DNA of 64,000 bases, from assembly GCA_944391225.1 (NCBI GenBank), contig CALXSS010000002.1, positions 1-64,000 on the forward strand. The letters are read 5' to 3'. The DNA is from an uncultured Clostridia bacterium. GTDB lineage: Bacteria > Bacillota > Clostridia > UBA1381. The first letter of the stretch is position 1. Every line of letters begins with the position of its first letter. This document shows positions 16,762 to 23,766 of this stretch, piece after piece. The notes beneath the pieces are model-generated. The model was given only the letters and a program-made list of their open reading frames with translations, was not told where the DNA came from and searched no databases. The translations under genes and the position numbers were made by a program.

Positions 16762-17409
16762 ATGAAATACGATACAGCTATATTTGATCTTGACGGAACT
16801 CTGCTCAACACGCTTGATGATCTTGCGGCGAGCGTTAACTATGCTATGAGAGGTATGGGCTTTCCGGAGCATACGCTTGACGAGGTAAGGCGGTTTGTGG
16901 GCAATGGAGTAAGAGTGCTCATAAGAAGGAGCGTGCCAAAGGGAACAGGCGATGCCGAGTATGAGGGTGCGTATAAGCTGTTTGAGGAGCATTATGCTAA
17001 AAACTGCCGCAATAAGACCGCTCCATATAATGGTATAATGCAGATGCTTGAGGAGCTGAAAAAGAAAGGCTGCCGTTTGGCGATAGTGTCGAACAAAATA
17101 GATTTTGCAGTCAAAAAGCTGAGCGAGGAGTTTTTTGAGGGTATCATAGATGTGGCTGTAGGCGACAGTCCCGATACAAACAACAAGCCTGCGCCGGATA
17201 TGGTGTATAAGGCTGTGAAAGCTATGGGAGGCGATGTTAGGCCTGTGTACATAGGCGATACAGATGTTGATCTTGAAACTGCTGAGAATGCCGGAATGGA
17301 CTGTATAAGCGTAAGCTGGGGGTTCAGGTCGAGGTCAGAGCTTGAGGGATATGGTGCGGCGATGATAGCGGATACGCCGTCGGACATTGTGAAATATATG
17401 GAAAAATAA
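16762..17409 (+). CDS. HAD-superfamily hydrolase, phosphoglycolate phosphatase-like
   Basis: A 215-residue HAD subfamily IA phosphatase. Motif I FDLDGTLLNT places nucleophile Asp9 and acid Asp11. Motif II is the Ser in AIVSNK (about 107), motif III is Lys in NKPAPDM (about 137), and motif IV is GDTDVDLETA (about 166-175). The cap between residues 15 and 85 is helical (C1). It resembles Gph/PgmB-type enzymes; substrate could be phosphoglycolate, a sugar phosphate or pyrophosphate. It starts 1 bp after the ArsR stop and is certainly cotranscribed with it. The gene ends at the edge of an interspersed repeat. Confidence 0.88.
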   Translation: MKYDTAIFDLDGTLLNTLDDLAASVNYAMRGMGFPEHTLDEVRRFVGNGVRVLIRRSVPKGTGDAEYEGAYKLFEEHYAKNCRNKTAPYNGIMQMLEELKKKGCRLAIVSNKIDFAVKKLSEEFFEGIIDVAVGDSPDTNNKPAPDMVYKAVKAMGGDVRPVYIGDTDVDLETAENAGMDCISVSWGFRSRSELEGYGAAMIADTPSDIVKYMEK

Positions 17410-17410
17410 A

Positions 17411-17686
17411 GAGGCTGTTGCAAAACTCAACGAGTTTGCAACAGACTTGGGGGCTTTAGAAAAATAGTGCAGAACGGACGAAACGAAGGGGCGCAGCCCC
17501 CTTGCCCGAAGGCGTACGGGGGTACGTCGAGCGGTGAGTTTCGTTCGTAACATAAAGCGATCTTAATGCTGAAATTTTCATTTATGAAAATTTCCACCTT
17601 AAACTTGATAGCAGTTATCCTTAAAAAATGGCTTATCTGCTTTGTTCTTTTCGCTTTATGTGGTCTGTGCATTTTGTTACAGCCCC
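17411..17686 (+). repeat. 276-bp interspersed repeat, copy A
   Basis: One of three nearly identical copies in the window (others 27177-27449, inverted, and 54766-55041). The ends form imperfect inverted repeats (GGCTGTTGCAAAA against GGCTGTAACAAAA). Inside are a 10-bp hairpin at the left end (17415-17424 with 17435-17444), a GGGGC/GCCCC hairpin and an AT-rich palindrome around 17570-17593. It fills the whole gap between two convergent genes, and its ends flanked by A and T runs could act as a bidirectional terminator. Minus-strand reading frames across it are not conserved in copy B, so I treat it as non-coding. Confidence 0.85.
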
Positions 17687-17689
17687 TTT

Positions 17690-19405
17690 TTAGTGTTGAA
17701 CTGTAGTACACTCTGCAAAGGGGCGCATATTGCTGTCCCAAACAAACACCTTCACAGAGCGTGAGCTGCCCACATCAAAGCAGAGCTCTTGCTCCTCGCT
17801 GTTGATGCCATTCCATGAAGAATAACCGATATCACTTGTGACGAATACCTGTATCTCGTCATCGGAGGATAGATAAGATGGTTTCAGATCAATATATACT
17901 TTGCCGTCAACGATATTGCTGACTGTAACTGACGTTTCTGCAGCCTCTATTGAGCCTCCGGCGGTTACCGGAGCGTTCCAGCTGCTTCCTGTAGGTTTTA
18001 TTCCGTAATAAACAGTAGTTCCGTCGGAATAGCAAGAGTATATTGAGTTGCTATCATTTTCAGGGAGTGTAAATTCAGTTTTAATTTTCCCGCTGTTTAT
18101 ACTGTAGGAGTATATACTTTTTGAACCGTTAAAATACAGCTTACCGTTCACAAAACCAAGCCCGGAGTATGATGAGGCATATGCTGCTGTGCTGTCGGCG
18201 TTTGTGAACCACTTGTCTGAAAATGAATACAATTCATTTGTGTTTCCGTATAGGTCATACTCATACAGCACAGAGCTGCTGCTTTCTGTTGAGTATGAAA
18301 CAAAATACCATTTGCCGTTTAATATTATTATAGGAGATGCTGCGCTGCGCCAAGGGGATTGATCAAACTCGTTTCCGGTTTTGACAAACAGATCATCATA
18401 GTATACCGTATAGCCTCCGGACACAAATTCGTGAGAAGAACGGATTTTTTCGTCACTCAGCAAAAAATAATCCAAGCGGCAGCTTCCGTATCCGCGACTT
18501 AAGGTATCATCCCATGCAACATCAATATGATACCATTTTTTTTCGCCGCCTGGTACTGATGAAACATTTACTATGTTCCACGCGTGATATTCGGAGGTGT
18601 AGCTGCCGTCTGTAGAGTAGCTTAATACAAATCCGGCGTCAATGCCTTCGTTCATTGCCACATAATTGAACAAGGTTGCAAAAGCAAGACACATTCCTTT
18701 TTTGTCACGGGCGAGCAGCATAGCGGTATTATGCCCTTGTGAACCGTTGTTGCTGTAATCTTCGAAAGAATAGTCATAGTTGATGTTCATATAATTGTGA
18801 ATTGTCAAAAGCTTTTCAACATCTGTCATGCCGGGAGTCAAACGCCTCTCGATCTTGGCTATTTCCGAATCAAGAAAGCTAAGATTTTCTTCAATAACGG
18901 GACGAATGGCTTCCACCTTTTCGGGTACGATGTTCATGTCTTCGTCATAAATATCGAGCTGATATACTGGCGTAACGCCATATACAATATTTTCTTTTTT
19001 GTTTGAATATACATAATATTGAAATGAACCGTTATCGTTAAGCAAATAATAAGACCGAGGTGAGCAGTAAACTAAATTTCTATAGATGTAATCTAATTCG
19101 CTGGGAGTCAGGTTATAATCATATAAGTCAATATAGTCTGAAAAGTTTTCTGTTTGAGTACGAAAATATGATATCAGTTCGGACATAGGGTCTGATGAAG
19201 ACGGATCAACAGATAGTACATCCGGGATACCTGTCAATGTTATGCTTTGATTAAGCTCCGTGCTGTCAATAAAATTCACTGTGTAATTTTTTTTGTGCTT
19301 AATGGAGATTTCGTTTGTGTCTTCGTACGCATGAGCGCTGACGGCGAAAACAAGCATAGAAATTGCCATGATCAAAAAATTAATTAATATTCTTTTTTTA
19401 TTCAT
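17690..19405 (-). CDS. Secreted transglutaminase-like protein 1
   Basis: A 571-residue exported protein with a signal peptide (residues 1-27, cleavage after AHA). The transglutaminase-like (papain-fold) core contains a complete catalytic triad: Cys239 in GMCLAF, His274 in EYHAWN and Asp295 in YHIDVAWDD. The C-terminal half (about 330-560) has repeated YEYD / KWYF / LYFNGSK strands resembling a DUF5050-type beta propeller. ATG 19405 gives a proper signal peptide; the open frame extends 37 codons further without a ribosome site. It has its own consensus promoter and is paralogous to the next gene, with the same architecture. Function could be peptide-bond cleavage or crosslinking at the cell wall. 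Confidence 0.85.
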   Translation of the reverse strand: MNKKRILINFLIMAISMLVFAVSAHAYEDTNEISIKHKKNYTVNFIDSTELNQSITLTGIPDVLSVDPSSSDPMSELISYFRTQTENFSDYIDLYDYNLTPSELDYIYRNLVYCSPRSYYLLNDNGSFQYYVYSNKKENIVYGVTPVYQLDIYDEDMNIVPEKVEAIRPVIEENLSFLDSEIAKIERRLTPGMTDVEKLLTIHNYMNINYDYSFEDYSNNGSQGHNTAMLLARDKKGMCLAFATLFNYVAMNEGIDAGFVLSYSTDGSYTSEYHAWNIVNVSSVPGGEKKWYHIDVAWDDTLSRGYGSCRLDYFLLSDEKIRSSHEFVSGGYTVYYDDLFVKTGNEFDQSPWRSAASPIIILNGKWYFVSYSTESSSSVLYEYDLYGNTNELYSFSDKWFTNADSTAAYASSYSGLGFVNGKLYFNGSKSIYSYSINSGKIKTEFTLPENDSNSIYSCYSDGTTVYYGIKPTGSSWNAPVTAGGSIEAAETSVTVSNIVDGKVYIDLKPSYLSSDDEIQVFVTSDIGYSSWNGINSEEQELCFDVGSSRSVKVFVWDSNMRPFAECTTVQH

Positions 19406-19465
19406 TTTTATCACGCATTCTTTTTTTTGTGGGGTGTGGTGTATTTTTGCCCGACTTACAAGTGT

Positions 19466-19494
19466 ATTATATACGTTTATGCAGTAAATGTCAA
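19466..19494 (-). promoter_or_regulatory. Consensus promoter of transglutaminase-like gene 1
   Basis: On the minus strand, TTGACA (19489-19494) and TATAAT (19466-19471) are separated by 17 bp. The leader is about 55 nt. The rest of the 19495-19816 gap is AT-rich with no gene visible. Confidence 0.8.
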
Positions 19495-19742
19495 GAGTTT
19501 TCGCAATATGAAACAAAATATTATAGCTATTTTTTTGTGGCGCAAAATATCTTAACCATAACAGTTAATGAATAAAAGAACGCATATAATAAATATTTAT
19601 ACACGTATACGGATTTAAAAATCCTACTAAATGATAAATGAGGTGTTGGAATCGTACTTATTTGCAAAATAGTAATATTACCCGTGGAAAAAAATTCGCG
19701 ATTGAAAATATTTATATTTATGAATATCAAGGGTAAGCAGCA

Positions 19743-19788
19743 GAGGGGCTTAAGGCAAAAAACATTAAAGTTTTGCCATAAGCCCCTC
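19743..19788 (-). terminator. Long hairpin downstream of transglutaminase-like gene 2
   Basis: Perfect 9-bp stem (19743-19751 with 19780-19788) continuing into a 7-bp inner stem (19754-19760 with 19771-19777). No T tract on either strand, so it is a putative 3'-end structure rather than a classical terminator. Confidence 0.5.
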
Positions 19789-19816
19789 GGGATTTGTGCA
19801 AAGAGTATTAAAATTA

Positions 19817-21616
19817 CTAGTTGTAGTCGTGGTAATTGCCGTTTAGATAGTAGTAGGTTGTATACGGCTTCATATTATCATCCCAGAAAAATAGCTCAAG
19901 ATCGTTTGGGTTGTTAACGGGTATTTGTACATGCTGTTTATTTATGATCGTTCCGTTCCACACCTTGTAACTGCCACCATCGCGTATTAGGAAATTGATG
20001 TTATGAGGATCTTCACCTGAGGAATCGGTTGCAAATCTTATATGCAGTATACCGTCAGTTACTCTTGATTCGGAGATCGCGAAATCGGTAAGCTTTATTT
20101 CGCCACCCTCCACTATATTTTTGTAGGCATCAGGACCGGATTTCGCAACGCCGTAATGCAGCGAGGTTCCGCTTATATAGCAAGAGTATACGGCATAGCC
20201 CTGTTGAGTTTCTATAGGAGTCTTTTCAGACAGCTTACCGGTATGCAGGTTGTAGGCATACAGTGTTTTAGGACCGTTAAAGCACAGCCAGCCGTTGATG
20301 CAGCCCAAGCCTGTATATGTATTATCAAATGCCGTATTGCCGTCAGGATCAGCATACCAGCGTTCTTTGTAAGAGAATAACTCAGTATAACGTGAAGAAT
20401 CAGTCTTTGTAGGGTCGTACTCATACAATGTGGACGGCTCGTTGTCGCCTGAAAGGTGCTTTATGAAATACCATTTATAAGCAAAAGGAACGAGCGGTGA
20501 TGCAGAATCGTGCCAAAGCTCATTGTCAAAGCAGGTTCCGGTCTCTACTTCTATATCGCCATAAGTGATAGTGCTGTTGCCAACGACTATGTTATCATGT
20601 GATACGCGCATTGCAGCGTCGCTCAATAAGAAATATTTCATGTTGGTAACGCCAAAACCATCATTGAGAGTATCATCCCATGTCGAATCAAGATGATACC
20701 AGTACGGCTCCATATCAGCTGTATATGATCTTGCCTCAACAAGATTCCACATATGATATGGTGCTCCGTTTTGGTCATAGCTTGTTACAAAGGCAGTTTT
20801 TAGACCTGACTGCATGGCGAGGTAGTTCATGAACATAGCATAAGCCTGACACATACCTGTTCTGTTTTTCAGAAGATAAACAAGCGAATTGCCCGTTCTT
20901 TCCTCCTGAGGTTTGGAATATTCGTCATATGCGTATTTAAAGTTAAAATTGATGTAGTTGTGGAACTGTATAAGCTTTTCTGCATCAGTCATGCTTGCGC
21001 TTACATACCAGAACACCTGCTTCACCTCGTTATCGATCATCTGCCAGGTTTCCTCTATTTCAGGCATGACGGCATTGAGCTTGGCAGGATCTATGCTGTA
21101 GCCGTCCTCATCGGATATTATATCTATTTGATATTCGGGATAGATATAAGTAACATATTCTCCTTTTTTATCAGATACATAACTATAAAAATAGGTGCCG
21201 TTATCCTTCATAAGATAGTAGGACTTTGGCGATGAGAGAATAAGTGTTGAGTATACATCATCTATATCTGAAACCGGTATCTTGAATTTGGTAACGTCGA
21301 TACCTGAATATTCAAATGATGTAGTCTGCTCCTGAAAGCTTTCAAGCAGAGACGGTGTGATCTCATAGCTCATTAATGATACTCCACCGTCAGAGGTTAC
21401 GTTTTCAGTAAAAAGCACAGTGGCGTCTGATTTGCTGCCTTCGTACAGTTCGCCCTCGAGGCTTTCCGGATCGTGAACTGAGATAAGCTCTGATCCTGCT
21501 GATATTTCATTTGTGTTGCCGGGCTCTGATTCAGCGGCAATTGAGATGGGTGAAGCAAAGACGGAGGTGCAGAGCAGGCAAGCCAATGCGCCGTATAATT
21601 TTGCATTGATTTTCAT
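19817..21616 (-). CDS. Secreted transglutaminase-like protein 2
   Basis: A 599-residue exported paralogue of the downstream gene. Signal peptide residues 1-28 (cleavage near IAA-ES). The transglutaminase-like triad is Cys256 (GMCQAY), His288 (YHMW) and Asp310 (YHLDSTWDD). An N-terminal helical region precedes the fold (about 85-250) and a beta-propeller-like domain follows (about 345-590), again with KWYF and LYEYD strands. Start ATG follows AAGGAGTGAT. It has its own consensus promoter and a 125-nt leader. It shares layout with protein 1 but is clearly diverged, so this is an old duplication. Cell-wall peptide processing is a reasonable guess. Confidence 0.85.
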   Translation of the reverse strand: MKINAKLYGALACLLCTSVFASPISIAAESEPGNTNEISAGSELISVHDPESLEGELYEGSKSDATVLFTENVTSDGGVSLMSYEITPSLLESFQEQTTSFEYSGIDVTKFKIPVSDIDDVYSTLILSSPKSYYLMKDNGTYFYSYVSDKKGEYVTYIYPEYQIDIISDEDGYSIDPAKLNAVMPEIEETWQMIDNEVKQVFWYVSASMTDAEKLIQFHNYINFNFKYAYDEYSKPQEERTGNSLVYLLKNRTGMCQAYAMFMNYLAMQSGLKTAFVTSYDQNGAPYHMWNLVEARSYTADMEPYWYHLDSTWDDTLNDGFGVTNMKYFLLSDAAMRVSHDNIVVGNSTITYGDIEVETGTCFDNELWHDSASPLVPFAYKWYFIKHLSGDNEPSTLYEYDPTKTDSSRYTELFSYKERWYADPDGNTAFDNTYTGLGCINGWLCFNGPKTLYAYNLHTGKLSEKTPIETQQGYAVYSCYISGTSLHYGVAKSGPDAYKNIVEGGEIKLTDFAISESRVTDGILHIRFATDSSGEDPHNINFLIRDGGSYKVWNGTIINKQHVQIPVNNPNDLELFFWDDNMKPYTTYYYLNGNYHDYN

Positions 21617-21747
21617 TTGTGTATCACTCCTTGATCTGTTATCAGCCGCGCTCTGAAGACACGCAAGTCTGATCTGTTTTATATTTATAGATAAATATAT
21701 TATGTAGATACTTGTTATAGTTCATAAATAATTCATACTATAGTAAT

Positions 21748-21776
21748 ATTATATACAAAATATAGCTTGTTGTCAA
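21748..21776 (-). promoter_or_regulatory. Consensus promoter of transglutaminase-like gene 2
   Basis: Minus-strand TTGACA (21771-21776) and TATAAT (21748-21753), 17-bp spacer. The DNA just upstream of the -35 (21777-21840) is extremely A/T-rich with helically phased A tracts, which suggests an UP-like or curved element. Confidence 0.8.
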
Positions 21777-21791
21777 TAATAATTACTATAC

Positions 21792-21827
21792 AAAAAACAT
21801 ATAAAAACATACAAAACATATAGGAAA
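21792..21827. other. Phased A-tracts (predicted curved DNA)
   Basis: A tracts at 21792-21797, 21803-21807, 21813-21816 and 21825-21827 have centres about 10-11 bp apart, directly upstream of the -35 of the divergently read promoter. Such phasing is expected to bend DNA. Confidence 0.5.
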
Positions 21828-21837
21828 TATATATATA

Positions 21838-21871
21838 AAAGAAGATATGCACAGATGCGCGTGTCTTCTTT
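21838..21871 (-). terminator. Rho-independent terminator of transglutaminase-like gene 3
   Basis: A 10-bp stem with one G-U pair (21838-21847 with 21862-21871) followed on the minus strand by TTTTATATATA. Confidence 0.7.
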
Positions 21872-21905
21872 ATTTAAGGCTAAAACCAATTTTGGTGTTG
21901 TATTG

Positions 21906-23108
21906 TTATCTTCTTGTATATTCAAGTATTTTGTGGTTTGTTGAGAAGAACCTCAGGTTAGCGTCGAAATACAGGTGAGAGGTTTCACCTTCGTTTTCCC
22001 ACTGGGAGTTTCTTATTTTGTTGCCCGAATCCCATGTGGTGTCTACTATAACCCATCTGCTGTCGAGATATACCTCGTTCCATGCGTGGTTAGCCTCTGT
22101 GGTATTTATATTAGAGTCGTTCCACTCGCTGTCGCTCGTTTCAAATACTCCGAGCGCATAGCCTGTAACCACATTGCAAGGAATGGAAAGCGAGCGGCAC
22201 ATTGCCGCGTACAGGTTGGCATAACCAAGGCATACGGCGCGTTTTTCTGCGAGCACGTCTGAAGCCACATATGGAGCGTTGTTGAAGTCTCCCGAGATGC
22301 TGTCGCTGTCGTAATATATATTATCACAGATCCAGTCGTGTATTGCAAGAGCTTTATCGTAGTCGGTAGAACAACCCTCTGTTACGGAGGCGGCAAGCTC
22401 TGATACACTGCTTTCGTCTGAGCATATTGCATATGTGTTTTTCAACGCCGAGCTGATGGATTTATTTTTTTCGTATTCAGTTACGTTGTGGTCGTAGACA
22501 GGGGAGAGCGAAACGCTCCAGCTGCCGGTTTCGTTAGGTTCAAGATAAATGTAATTATAGACCTTACTTGAAAATTCGCCGAACTGCTCAGGGCCGGTAA
22601 AGAGTGCGAATTGATATGTGCCGTCGGGAATATCCATTATTTTTCTGAATTTTCCCTCTGAATCAGCGGCTCCTGTGTATTGCTTTATCAGTTCTCCGTT
22701 TTCGTCCTGGAATCTGTATACAAGGTACTTATCGTTAGCGCTGTCTGATATACCATATACGTCAAGCTCATTGTTCTCGTTTATTGCTACAGAAATATTT
22801 TGTTTCTGATAGAAGTTGAGCATCGTATCGCTCGAATAATATATATTGGAAGCTATATCATCAGGATCTATCGGTAGCTCAGTGTTGCGTATTTTTGCAA
22901 GCATCTCCGAGGGCGTGGGGATATGCGATATTGCTTCATTTACATCGTCAGAAAGCTCTGATATATAATCCGCTATCTGAGGATAATTTTCCTCAAGAAA
23001 GGGAATATTTTTACTTATGTCTTTGAAAAAACGCGTTTTGGCGTTCACAAAGACGGCAGCGATCATTATGATAATCAATGTGACGAATAGTCTTTTTACA
23101 TGTTTCAT
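21906..23108 (-). CDS. Membrane-anchored transglutaminase-domain protein 3
   Basis: A 400-residue protein with an N-terminal membrane anchor or uncleaved signal (residues 6-22), a coiled/helical stretch, a small beta domain (about 105-200), then a classical bacterial transglutaminase core. The triad is Cys293 (AVCLGYANLY), His341 (ANHAWNEVYL) and Asp356 (WVIVDTTWD). It differs from the two neighbouring proteins: the catalytic domain is C-terminal and closer to the standard family. Start follows GGTGAG. It ends in its own terminator, so it is not in an operon with gene 2. Likely extracytoplasmic peptidase or crosslinking enzyme. Confidence 0.88.
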   Translation of the reverse strand: MKHVKRLFVTLIIIMIAAVFVNAKTRFFKDISKNIPFLEENYPQIADYISELSDDVNEAISHIPTPSEMLAKIRNTELPIDPDDIASNIYYSSDTMLNFYQKQNISVAINENNELDVYGISDSANDKYLVYRFQDENGELIKQYTGAADSEGKFRKIMDIPDGTYQFALFTGPEQFGEFSSKVYNYIYLEPNETGSWSVSLSPVYDHNVTEYEKNKSISSALKNTYAICSDESSVSELAASVTEGCSTDYDKALAIHDWICDNIYYDSDSISGDFNNAPYVASDVLAEKRAVCLGYANLYAAMCRSLSIPCNVVTGYALGVFETSDSEWNDSNINTTEANHAWNEVYLDSRWVIVDTTWDSGNKIRNSQWENEGETSHLYFDANLRFFSTNHKILEYTRR

Positions 23109-23141
23109 ATTATCTCACCGTCATAATAAAAATTTATTAAT

Positions 23142-23182
23142 AAAAAAGTGCCACGACCTAACTTCCTTAAGCCGCAGCACTT
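23142..23182 (-). terminator. Terminator of the tRNA cluster
   Basis: On the minus strand, AAGTGC (23177-23182) pairs with GCACTT (23146-23151), followed by a T run (23142-23147), just after the CCA end of the last tRNA gene. Confidence 0.65.
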
Positions 23183-23185
23183 TAT

Positions 23186-23260
<75 letters not shown>

Positions 23261-23299
23261 GTCTGAAAACAAAAGACGCTTTTAAGCGTCTTTTGTTGA

Positions 23300-23374
23300 T
23301 GGAGCGGAAGACGAGATTCGAACTCGCGACGTTCACCTTGGCAAGGTGACGCTCTACCACTGAGCCACTCCCGC
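23300..23374 (-). tRNA. tRNA-Gly (GCC)
   Basis: Cloverleaf with acceptor GCGGGAG/CTTCCGC, anticodon loop TTGCCAA (anticodon GCC), T loop TTCGAAT and encoded CCA. Confidence 0.97.
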
Positions 23375-23377
23375 GTA

Positions 23378-23454
23378 TGGTGCTTCCGGGTGGAATCGAA
23401 CCGCCGACACAGGGATTTTCAGTCCCTTGCTCTACCGACTGAGCTACAGAAGCA
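23378..23454 (-). tRNA. tRNA-Phe (GAA)
   Basis: Cloverleaf with acceptor TGCTTCT/GGAAGCA, anticodon loop CTGAAAA (anticodon GAA), T loop TTCGATT and encoded CCA. Three bases separate it from tRNA-Gly. Confidence 0.97.
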
Positions 23455-23456
23455 TT

Positions 23457-23533
23457 TGGCGATCCGGATGAGGCTCGAACTCACGACCTCTAGCGTGACA
23501 GGCTAGCGTTCTAACCAACTGAACTACCGGACC
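23457..23533 (-). tRNA. tRNA-Asp (GTC)
   Basis: Cloverleaf with acceptor GGTCCGG/CCGGATC, anticodon loop CTGTCAC (anticodon GTC), T loop TTCGAGC, encoded CCA and discriminator G as expected for aspartate. Confidence 0.97.
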
Positions 23534-23554
23534 GTATCATGAGAGACACAAGTT

Positions 23555-23630
23555 TGGTGGGAGTTACAGGGCTCGAACCTGTGACCCTCTGCTTGTAAGG
23601 CAGATGCTCTCCCAGCTGAGCTAAACTCCC
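23555..23630 (-). tRNA. tRNA-Val (TAC)
   Basis: Cloverleaf with acceptor GGGAGTT/AACTCCC, anticodon loop CTTACAA (anticodon TAC), T loop TTCGAGC and encoded CCA. First gene of the cluster behind a consensus promoter. Confidence 0.97.
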
Positions 23631-23661
23631 GAATGTCTTGTATCTCTCAACGACAAAAACA

Positions 23662-23690
23662 ATTATAGCAAAGAGAAGGCGATTTGTCAA
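23662..23690 (-). promoter_or_regulatory. Consensus promoter of the tRNA cluster
   Basis: Minus-strand TTGACA (23685-23690) and TATAAT (23662-23667) with 17-bp spacing, about 32 bp upstream of tRNA-Val, with an A/T-rich tract further upstream. Confidence 0.85.
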
Positions 23691-23766
23691 CACTTTTTTT
23701 AAAAAAATTTTCAGAATGTTAAAAGTGCACAACTCATATCAATATTATATGGCTTTTGAATGTAAA

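Noticed and set aside
17411-17686. Target-site duplication for the 276-bp repeat
   Set aside because: Flanks of the three copies share no direct repeat. Copy C flanks are inverted (AACTATG/CATAGTT), so no duplication can be claimed.
17427-17741. Reading frame of about 100 codons on the minus strand across repeat copy A, with a matching frame in copy C (54782-55150)
   Set aside because: The frame is open in two copies only because those copies are nearly identical; a single-base change in length in copy B (near 27236) shifts it and introduces a stop. It has no ribosome site and an odd composition, so it is treated as non-coding repeat DNA.
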